NCBI GenBank assembly: GCA_030593645.1
Contig: JAUVGT010000017.1
Location: 1-23,267, forward strand
Source of the DNA: Deltaproteobacteria bacterium
Lineage (GTDB): Bacteria; Desulfobacterota; Desulfobacteria; Desulfobacterales; JAUVGT01
Length of the DNA: 23,267 nucleotides
Reading direction: 5' to 3'
Shown: piece by piece, positions 13,703-19,966 of the stretch
Numbering within the stretch: position 1 is the first letter of the stretch
Layout of the letters: each line of letters begins with the position of its first letter
Position numbers and translations under genes: made by a program
The notes under the pieces: generated by a model
What the model was told of the DNA's origin: nothing
The model's database searches: none
What the model saw: only the letters and a program-made list of their open reading frames with translations

Positions 13703-14380
13703 CTATTCTTTTTTATCACCTTCTGCTTCTTCTTCAGCTGCGCCCTCTTCGCCTTCTACGCCTTCTTCGCCTTCTTCGCCTTCTACTTCTTCTTCCTCTT
13801 CTTCCGGTTCTTCTTCAATCTTTGGAGCCAGCACAGTCACGACTGTAAAATTGGTATCCTCCAGGAATACAACATCGCCTTCCAGTTGAATTTCCTGAGC
13901 ATGGATCGAATCCCCCATATCAAGTTCAGTCACATCTATTACGATTCTCTCAGGAATCTCAGTGGGAAGGCACAATACCTCCAGTTCACGCCGGACAATC
14001 TGTAAAATACCTCCGATTTCGACACCTTTTGCGATACCGGTCGTGACGACAGGTATGCTGGTCGTGATTTTTCGTTTCATATCGATTTCGTAAAAATCAA
14101 TATGCAAAAAATCCTGTGTGAGCGGGTGGGTTTGCAATTCCTTGATCATAACCGGTTTGATCGTATTTTTACCATCTTCAACGGTCAGATTGATCAGGAC
14201 CTGGTAGGGATTTCCCTTTTTAAAGATCTGTTCCAAATCAATTGTATTAATTGAAAGTATGAACGTTTCCGTGCCACGGCCGTACAGAACTGCCGGAAGC
14301 TTTCCTTCACTGCGTAGAACTCTTGCCGGACTGTTCCCTGTTGTTTTTCTTATGTTTGCTGTTAATTCAAATTGTTCCAA
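13703..14380 (-). CDS. rplY: 50S ribosomal protein L25/general stress protein Ctc
   Basis: A 225-residue L25 of the long (CTC/TL5) type that binds 5S rRNA. Residues 1-95 match the L25 fold (KLPAVLYGRGTET; HPLTQDFLHIDFYEI), and 100-185 the C-terminal TL5 domain (GVEIGGILQIVRRELEVLCLP; ITEL-like DVTELDMGDSIHAQEI). From about 187 the protein ends in a long acidic Glu/Gly-rich tail encoded by imperfect codon repeats (about 13705-13820). The start is TTG, supported by a strong SD AAGGAGGG (14395-14388) with a 7-nt spacer; no ATG fits the conserved N-terminus. It is downstream of prs and upstream of pth, separated from both by MITE-like elements. Confidence 0.94.
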   Translation of the reverse strand: MEQFELTANIRKTTGNSPARVLRSEGKLPAVLYGRGTETFILSINTIDLEQIFKKGNPYQVLINLTVEDGKNTIKPVMIKELQTHPLTQDFLHIDFYEIDMKRKITTSIPVVTTGIAKGVEIGGILQIVRRELEVLCLPTEIPERIVIDVTELDMGDSIHAQEIQLEGDVVFLEDTNFTVVTVLAPKIEEEPEEEEEEVEGEEGEEGVEGEEGAAEEEAEGDKKE

Positions 14381-14387
14381 AAATATA

Positions 14388-14395
14388 CCCTCCTT
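14388..14395 (-). promoter_or_regulatory. Shine-Dalgarno sequence fixing the TTG start of rplY
   Basis: AAGGAGGG is followed by a 7-nt spacer and TTG (14380-14378). The strength and spacing of this site support the rare start codon. Confidence 0.8.
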
Positions 14396-14421
14396 GAATA
14401 TCTATTTTTTATGAAAACAAA

Positions 14422-14508
14422 TTCATTCGGTATTCATCACTGAATTTGAATCTGATTGATTGTTTTGATACCACTTTCATGTAATGAATCACTATCAAAC
14501 CGAATGAA
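14422..14508. repeat. Inverted repeat TTCATTCGGT...ACCGAATGAA
   Basis: A perfect 10-bp inverted repeat (14422-14431 and 14499-14508) separated by 67 bp lies upstream of rplY and beside MITE copy B. It could be an operator, an RNA leader stem or chance. No function is claimed. Confidence 0.4.
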
Positions 14509-14562
14509 CTTATAAATGTAAACTGCATCCCATAGGGTGCATGCTTGAATGTTATCATCATT

Positions 14563-14712
14563 GACGGTTTCGTAAAAAGTCCAACTTCTGCGTTGTGCTG
14601 CATTTCGCAATCATTCAACGTACTATAAGTACGCTTCATGATTACGAAATTTGCACGCCTTGAATTTGAACTTTTTACAAAACCATCTCATTCGGACTTT
14701 TTACGAAACCAT
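14563..14712 (+). mobile_element. 150-bp MITE-like element, copy B
   Basis: Same orientation as copy A and almost identical: ends GACGGTTTCGTAAAAAGTCC and GGACTTTTTACGAAACCAT, 125-bp palindromic core 14563-14687, then the repeated terminal motif. It is flanked by perfect direct repeats CATCATT (14556-14562 and 14713-14719). The element lies 13 bp after the prs stop, between prs and rplY. Together with the inverted repeat at 14422-14508 it fills most of the 345-bp gap 14381-14725. Confidence 0.88.
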
Positions 14713-14725
14713 CATCATTAAACGG

Positions 14726-15664
14726 CTACACAAACAAGGATGTAACCGAATCACCCCTGTGACTGCGGATAATCGCTTCTCCAACCAGTTCTGATATCGT
14801 CAGCGCCTTTATTTTTCCGCTTTTTTGGGCATTCTCATTTAAAGGGATTGTATCCGTAACCACAAGACTCTTTAACTGTGATTGCATAATCCTGTCCACT
14901 GCCGGGCCTGATAATACGGGGTGCGCGCAGCAGGCATGGACCTCTTTTGCCCCGGATTTCATGACAGCAGCGGCAGCTTCAGTTAATGTACCTGCCGTAT
15001 CCGCCATGTCATCGAGTATGATCGCTATCTGACCTTTCACATCTCCCACAACAGCCATCGCCTTGGCTTCATTCGGGGCTGACCGTCTTTTATCAATGAT
15101 CGCGAGATCCGCATTCAAGCGCTTTGCAAAGGCTCTGGCCCTTTCAACACCGCCAGCGTCCGGCGATACAATGACAAGATTGTTGTTAAAATTAGATTTA
15201 ATATATTGAATCAATACCGGGGCGGCAAAAAGGTTGTCAACCGGAATATTGAAAAATCCCTGTATCTGGCCGGCATGCAGATCCATTGTAATCACCCTTT
15301 TTGTGCCCGCTACCGTAAGCATATCAGCCACCAGTTTCGCGCTTATTGGAACACGGGGCGCGACTTTCTTATCCTGCCTGGCATAACCGAAATACGGAAT
15401 AACTGCGGTAATTCTCCTGGCTGATGAACGGTTTAACGCGTCTATCATCAAAAGAAGTTCCACAAGGTTATCATTTACAGGTGAACAGGTAGACTGCACG
15501 ACAAAAACATCTTTTGCTCTAACATTTTCATCAATCTCAATTTGAATTTCACCGTCACTGAATGTTTTGACTATGGCTCCGCCCAGCGACACGTCGAGAT
15601 AATTGCATATCTTTTTTGATAGATCCGGATTTGAATTTCCTGAAAAAATTACATAATCGTTCAT
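14726..15664 (-). CDS. prs: Ribose-phosphate pyrophosphokinase (PRPP synthetase)
   Basis: A 312-residue class I enzyme making PRPP from ribose 5-phosphate and ATP for nucleotide, His and Trp synthesis. Motifs are FSDGEIQIEI (35-44), the ATP-binding loop YFGYARQDKK (91-100), the DLHAGQIQGFF segment with His130, VVSPDAGGVERA and the PRPP-binding DDMADTAGTL (218-227). The second-position Ala in DDMA replaces the more usual Ile/Val. The length is normal, and AAGGT precedes the ATG. It lies after ispE and tRNA-Gln in the same direction. Confidence 0.97.
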   Translation of the reverse strand: MNDYVIFSGNSNPDLSKKICNYLDVSLGGAIVKTFSDGEIQIEIDENVRAKDVFVVQSTCSPVNDNLVELLLMIDALNRSSARRITAVIPYFGYARQDKKVAPRVPISAKLVADMLTVAGTKRVITMDLHAGQIQGFFNIPVDNLFAAPVLIQYIKSNFNNNLVIVSPDAGGVERARAFAKRLNADLAIIDKRRSAPNEAKAMAVVGDVKGQIAIILDDMADTAGTLTEAAAAVMKSGAKEVHACCAHPVLSGPAVDRIMQSQLKSLVVTDTIPLNENAQKSGKIKALTISELVGEAIIRSHRGDSVTSLFV

Positions 15665-15727
15665 TTGATTTACCTTTGCCGCGTTATGTTTGAGCCGTGT
15701 ATATCTTATTTAGCTTCCCTAAAAAAA

Positions 15728-15802
15728 TGGCTGGGGCGGGAGGATTCGAACCTCCGAATGCAGGAACCAAAGTCCTGTGTCTTACCACTTGACGACGCCC
15801 CA
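15728..15802 (-). tRNA. tRNA-Gln (anticodon TTG)
   Basis: A 75-nt minus-strand cloverleaf. The 7-bp acceptor stem is TGGGGCG/CGCCCCA with discriminator G and an encoded CCA end. The anticodon arm is CAGGA-CTTTGGT-TCCTG with anticodon TTG, and the T arm is CGGAGGTTCGAATCCTCCG. The D-arm carries AAGTGGTAAGAC. It lies between ispE and prs, an order common in Deltaproteobacteria. Confidence 0.96.
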
Positions 15803-15838
15803 AAAAATAGTTTAGAATAATAAGAATGACTTCAAAAC

Positions 15839-15880
15839 GTTCCCCGACGCCGAAGTTGAGCTCGAAGAGGGGGATAGAAC
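15839..15880. other. GC-rich, hairpin-prone patch between ispE and tRNA-Gln
   Basis: Within an AT-rich spacer, 42 bp begin GTTCCCC and end GGGGGATAGAAC, so the ends can pair (GTTC/GAAC and CCC/GGG, with a bulge) around an inner palindrome GAGCTC. It might be an RNA processing or termination structure upstream of the tRNA. No family was recognised. Confidence 0.3.
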
Positions 15881-15907
15881 CACTTCTAAAAATATAATCG
15901 TTTCACA

Positions 15908-16789
15908 TTAAGTATCCAGTATTCTGTATCCGGTATTGATTAATAACTCTGCCGAAAATACACGCCACTTTTTATTTTGCATCAAAACCCGGTGGGCTTT
16001 GTTGATGATGCTCTCTTGGGTAAAAAGACCGAATACAGATGGGCCGCTTCCCGACATCAAAGCCCCTTTGGCACCATTATCAATCAACGCGTCTTTGATC
16101 GATGCAATTTCCGGAAATCTCAACTCAGTAACGGTCTCCAAATCATTGCATAAATGACGATCCGGATCGAAAACCTGTTTACTTAAAAGGATTCTTTTAA
16201 GTTTTTTTTCACATTTTGTCAATCCTAAATCCAGATTTTTATAAACTTCAGCCGTCGAAACATTGATCATGGGACATATCAGCATAACCGGCTGTTTTTT
16301 TATGCCATAATACGGTTTCAATTGTTCACCGATACCTGAAGCCAGCGCCGGTTGCTGAAAAATAAAGAACGGGACATCCGCTCCAATTTTCAACCCCATA
16401 TCCATCAGTTCATTTTCAGCAAATGGATTCCCGAAATACCGGTTAAGACCAAGAAAAATCGCCGCGGCATTGCTGCTGCCGCCCCCAAGCCCTGCCGCAA
16501 CCGGTATATTCTTATCAATCGTAATTTTCACACCGGTACCCTTGTTTCCGGTCATCTGTTTAAATGATTTGAAAAATAAATCCGCCGCCCTCCAGGCAAG
16601 ATTTCCCTCATTTTCCGGTACTTCAGAGGAATTACAGGTTACAGCAATCCCGGTCCCGGTAATATCAATAACGACGGTGTCATAGAGACTGACACAGCAC
16701 ATCAGGCTGGAAAGATTGTGATAACCGTCATCCCTTTTCCCCGTGATATGTAAAAAAAGATTAATTTTTGCCGGTGATTGAATTTTCAT
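15908..16789 (-). CDS. ispE: 4-diphosphocytidyl-2-C-methyl-D-erythritol kinase
   Basis: A 293-residue GHMP kinase of the MEP isoprenoid pathway, phosphorylating CDP-methylerythritol. It starts with SPAKINLFLHITGKRDDGYH (catalytic Lys8). The ATP loop PVAAGLGGGSSNAAA is at 96-110, catalytic Asp138 is in GADVPFF, and the last GHMP motif is GALMSGSGPSVFGLF. The length is normal. No clear SD precedes the ATG. MITE copy C lies only 30 bp upstream, so the original 5' region was interrupted and expression probably depends on sequences beyond or inside the element. It is the first gene of the ispE-tRNA-prs-rplY-pth group. Confidence 0.95.
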   Translation of the reverse strand: MKIQSPAKINLFLHITGKRDDGYHNLSSLMCCVSLYDTVVIDITGTGIAVTCNSSEVPENEGNLAWRAADLFFKSFKQMTGNKGTGVKITIDKNIPVAAGLGGGSSNAAAIFLGLNRYFGNPFAENELMDMGLKIGADVPFFIFQQPALASGIGEQLKPYYGIKKQPVMLICPMINVSTAEVYKNLDLGLTKCEKKLKRILLSKQVFDPDRHLCNDLETVTELRFPEIASIKDALIDNGAKGALMSGSGPSVFGLFTQESIINKAHRVLMQNKKWRVFSAELLINTGYRILDT

Positions 16790-16819
16790 GACAGGATGTT
16801 CTGTTTGCGGTGAATATTG

Positions 16820-16969
16820 ATGGTCTCGTAAAAAGTCCGAATTAGACGGTTTCGTAAAGAGTTCAAATTCAAGGCGTGCAATTTTTGTAATGATGAAGCG
16901 TACTTATCGTACGTTGAATCATTACAGAATGCAGCACAACGCAGAAGTTGGACTTTTTACGAAACCGTC
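16820..16969 (-). mobile_element. 150-bp MITE-like element, copy C (inverted)
   Basis: The reverse complement of copies A and B: it begins ATGGTCTCGTAAAAAGTCC, continues with the repeated terminal motif, then the palindromic core, and ends GGACTTTTTACGAAACCGTC. It is flanked by perfect direct repeats AATATTG (16813-16819 and 16970-16976). It carries more scattered changes than A and B, mostly in the core (for example TTTTTGTAATGATG in one arm). It is located between htrA and ispE, 30 bp before the ispE ATG. Confidence 0.88.
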
Positions 16970-17051
16970 AATATTGGAATCATAACCTGTTTGATTGTGG
17001 CTCTTAGCACCCTGCTCTTCGCTCCATGCCCATCGACTTGCAAACCGACGA

Positions 17052-18566
17052 TTACTTGATGAATTTCAATATCACAAATCCGAACCCTTTTCTTTTTATC
17101 AGCAGAACGATTCCCTCTCCTTTTTTAATACCGCCGATTAATGTTGAATATTCATTTATCGAATGTATTTCCTTTCGATTGATCTCTTTGATCACATCCC
17201 CGATGAGTATCCCTGATTCTTCCGCCTTGCTCTCCGGATCGACATCAGCCACAATTACACCACCGGTTTCCGAAATATCAAATCTTTCTTTCATCTCCGG
17301 TGTCAGATCCGATACTGTGATGCCCAAACCCTCCCGGCTTGATTCAGGCTCTTTATGGGATGCAATCTTCTTATCGTTTCTCTGGGCTACTTTTACCTGG
17401 ATCATTTTCTTTTTCCCGTCACGCAATATTAGGAGACGGGCTGTTTCTCCGACCCTGATTCCTGCAACCATTATTATCAGCGCCCGGCTTGAATCAACTT
17501 TCCGGCCATTTATTTCAAGAATTATATCATGCGGTTTGATTCCCGCCTTATCCGCCGGATCACCGGATACCACCTCCGCAACCAGAGCGCCGCTGCCCGG
17601 ATCAATTTTGTAATACTCAGCAAGTTCGAAATCGATATCCTGGATCATCACGCCCAGCCATCCCCGGATAACTTCACCGTTCGTTTTAAGCTGATCGATG
17701 ATTCCTTTCGCCAAATTGACGGGTATGGCAAAACCAATGCCGTTTCCCCCCGCTATAATGATCGTATTAATACCAATGACCTCACCTCTCATGTTGAGCA
17801 GAGGACCGCCGCTATTACCCGGATTAATCGACGCATCAGTCTGAATAAAATCATCATAAGGTCCTGAACCGATCACGCGCCCTTTGGCGCTGACAATACC
17901 TGCCGTTACCGTATGCTCCAGGCCGAATGGGTTTCCAATAGCCACCACCCATTGCCCCACCTTCAGTTTACCCGAATCCCCCAGCTTCACTGCAGCCAGT
18001 TTGTGGTCAGCCTCGATTTTAATCAGCGCAATATCCGTATTTGAATCGCGCCCGATAATCCGGGCATCAAACTCTTTGTCGTCTTTCAGGATCACTTTGA
18101 TCTTATCCGCGTTTTCGATCACATGATTATTTGTAACAATATAACCTTCCCCGCTGATGATAAACCCGGATCCCATGCTTCTCTGCTTAAAATCTTTCCG
18201 GGGTTCCTGGCCAAAAAACCGGTTAAAAAGGTCATACATCGGATCATCCCTATCCAAAGGATCATTTTCGAAATTTCGCAATGCCTTTTTACCGCTTTTA
18301 ACGGTTTTGACAATTCTGATATTAACAACCGCCGGGCTCGCAATCCGTGCAAGGTCAATAAAGCTTTTCGGTACCTGTAACACATCACCGGTTTCTGCTG
18401 AGGCATTCGATATATTTATATCACTGATTTGTTTAAATGTTTTGGATACAGGGTTATGATCAAGTGAAGAATTAAGAAAAGAAAAATGCAATACACCCAA
18501 GGTTATGATGGCTATTGCCATGACTAATTTTCTCTTCCCGGTAAGAAAACTTTTTATATATTTCAT
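17052..18566 (-). CDS. htrA: HtrA/DegP-family periplasmic serine protease with two PDZ domains
   Basis: A 504-residue envelope quality-control protease. An N-terminal hydrophobic segment (about 14-32) serves as signal or anchor. The trypsin-like domain carries the triad His148 (TNNHVIENA), Asp178 (TDIALIKI) and Ser252 (NPGNSGGPLLN). Two PDZ domains follow (about 275-370 and 405-498), which bind unfolded C-termini and control activity. The frame extends to an ATG at 18581, but AAGGA (18578-18574) with a 7-nt spacer supports the ATG at 18566. It follows the DUF1844 gene and mlaA in one direction, suggesting a cell-envelope maintenance operon. Confidence 0.94.
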   Translation of the reverse strand: MKYIKSFLTGKRKLVMAIAIITLGVLHFSFLNSSLDHNPVSKTFKQISDINISNASAETGDVLQVPKSFIDLARIASPAVVNIRIVKTVKSGKKALRNFENDPLDRDDPMYDLFNRFFGQEPRKDFKQRSMGSGFIISGEGYIVTNNHVIENADKIKVILKDDKEFDARIIGRDSNTDIALIKIEADHKLAAVKLGDSGKLKVGQWVVAIGNPFGLEHTVTAGIVSAKGRVIGSGPYDDFIQTDASINPGNSGGPLLNMRGEVIGINTIIIAGGNGIGFAIPVNLAKGIIDQLKTNGEVIRGWLGVMIQDIDFELAEYYKIDPGSGALVAEVVSGDPADKAGIKPHDIILEINGRKVDSSRALIIMVAGIRVGETARLLILRDGKKKMIQVKVAQRNDKKIASHKEPESSREGLGITVSDLTPEMKERFDISETGGVIVADVDPESKAEESGILIGDVIKEINRKEIHSINEYSTLIGGIKKGEGIVLLIKRKGFGFVILKFIK

Positions 18567-18616
18567 ATAAACGTCCTTCATATAATTACAGGCTGTTGCC
18601 GGCTTACAATATAAAA

Positions 18617-18991
18617 CTATTTAGTTTCCTTTACATAGATTATCCTGAGATCGTAGAGAACATTTTTCAACATTTTCTCTTCTTCATCTGTAAGATTCCC
18701 CCGGGTTTTTTCTTCGAGCATGGTCAGGATATCGATGGTCTGCTTTGCCATGGGAAGGTTTTTGGTTCTTTTTCCTGTGGTTGGGTCTTCAAGAGCACCA
18801 AGATTCAGCAGCCCAGACGCGTTAAGAGAGATGATAAAAGTCGGAAAATTAATTTCGGGCAGATGTGTTGGGCCACTGTCCGGTTCCGTATTTTTATCTG
18901 TTTGTTTATCCTTTGTTTCTGCCCCTTCGTTTGAAGCCTTTTCTGAGTCTTCTTTATCTTTCATAGTAAAATCTGCTTTTTCATCTGCCAT
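18617..18991 (-). CDS. DUF1844 family protein
   Basis: A 124-residue protein. The first half is charged, low-complexity and probably disordered. The second half is the DUF1844 core: LPEINFPTFIISLNASGLLNLG, then a DPTTGK segment and NLPMAKQTIDILTMLEEKTRGNL, ending in a helical YDLRIIYVK stretch. The function of this family is unknown. The frame opens at 19045, but AGAGGAGG just before the ATG at 18991 fixes the start. It lies between mlaA and htrA on the same strand; DUF1844 genes are common in Deltaproteobacteria. Confidence 0.85.
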   Translation of the reverse strand: MADEKADFTMKDKEDSEKASNEGAETKDKQTDKNTEPDSGPTHLPEINFPTFIISLNASGLLNLGALEDPTTGKRTKNLPMAKQTIDILTMLEEKTRGNLTDEEEKMLKNVLYDLRIIYVKETK

Positions 18992-19051
18992 GGCCGGCCT
19001 CCTCTTTCTGAAATAATCCATAGATCCTGGGGTTATGGTTATCAACCGCTT

Positions 19052-19864
19052 CTACTTTTTTATTTTGGCCTTCCGATACTGAATGTAGGCGTCCCTGAAT
19101 GCTTCATATGGTTTAATCGCCGCGTTCTTTACTATTTCGTAATCTCCGATAACAAAAGATATTTCATTAACCATTTTAAAAAGTTTTATCCCCTGCCCGC
19201 CTGGAGGCTCAATATACGAGATAGGATCAAGCAGGCTGTCACCAACCATCCCAACAGAATCCCTTAAGGTTGAAGGCCCCAAAAATGGCCAGACAATATA
19301 AAATCCATTACCGATTCCATATACACCAAAGGTCTGGCCAAGATCTTCATCACTCAAATTCAGATTAAACATTTTTTGAGCCGGATCTCCGAATCCGAGA
19401 ACGCCGATTGTTGTATTTACAAAAAACCCCATAAATTCATTTCCAGCCGCGGCTCCCTTGCCCTGAAGCAGACAACTCGTTAGCCTGACGGGTGTGGCAA
19501 GGTTCCGGAAAAAATTCTTTACGCCGGTTCTGGCAACACCGGGAACAACTAATTTATATCCTTTGGCCACCGGTTTTAACACCCAGAAATAAAGTTTATC
19601 ATTAAAATGAAACATGGCATAATTAAATGGATACAGCGGATCAGCCACATATACCGCCTTTGATTCAAATTCTTCTTCAAAATCATCCAGGAGTTCATCC
19701 TCTTCAACATCAGTGTTTGTTCCCGGATCCTGCACCGCTTGAACTTCTGTTTCCCGGCCGGCATCCAATGGTGAAACCCCCATGGTCTTCCGGTGCGCGC
19801 AGCCTGTAAATAACAAGAACAGAGATATAAAAATAATAATAAAATTCTTTTCTGTAATCTTCAT
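19052..19864 (-). CDS. mlaA: MlaA/VacJ family outer-membrane lipoprotein
   Basis: About 270 residues. It has a lipoprotein signal peptide with lipobox LFTGC (Cys22), an acidic linker (about 40-65), then the MlaA domain: DPLYPFNYAMFHFND, VPGVARTGVKNFFRNLATPVR, NTTIGVLGFGDPA, and EDLGQTFGVYGIGNGFYIVWPFLGPST. MlaA removes misplaced phospholipids from the outer leaflet of the outer membrane and passes them to periplasmic MlaC. Here mlaC lies in the same transcription unit, with an RND exporter between them. The ATG at 19873 is too close to AAGGA; the ATG at 19864 is preferred. A promoter-like pair lies at 19894-19923. Confidence 0.93.
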   Translation of the reverse strand: MKITEKNFIIIFISLFLLFTGCAHRKTMGVSPLDAGRETEVQAVQDPGTNTDVEEDELLDDFEEEFESKAVYVADPLYPFNYAMFHFNDKLYFWVLKPVAKGYKLVVPGVARTGVKNFFRNLATPVRLTSCLLQGKGAAAGNEFMGFFVNTTIGVLGFGDPAQKMFNLNLSDEDLGQTFGVYGIGNGFYIVWPFLGPSTLRDSVGMVGDSLLDPISYIEPPGGQGIKLFKMVNEISFVIGDYEIVKNAAIKPYEAFRDAYIQYRKAKIKK

Positions 19865-19893
19865 TAATCCCATTTCCTTTACAATGTTTTTTC

Positions 19894-19923
19894 AGTATTA
19901 ATAATTTTATACTGATTTGTCAA
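19894..19923 (-). promoter_or_regulatory. Candidate internal promoter for mlaA-DUF1844-htrA
   Basis: On the minus strand a perfect TTGACA (19923-19918) and AATACT (19899-19894) are separated by 18 bp, upstream of the mlaA start. The -10 overlaps a 7-bp inverted repeat TCAGTAT/ATACTGA (19892-19898, 19909-19915) that could be an operator. Confidence 0.4.
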
Positions 19924-19966
19924 AAGCTGTTTTGAGGTAAAACCTGACATAACGTGACATAACGTA

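Noticed and set aside
13641..13889. Serine-rich frame opposite the end of rplY
   Set aside because: Its poly-Ser composition is the antisense of the Glu-rich L25 tail, and it starts inside MITE copy A.
14409..14639. 76-codon minus-strand frame upstream of rplY
   Set aside because: Partly the reading of MITE copy B, no SD, no family resemblance, and the same repeat yields similar peptides at the other copies.
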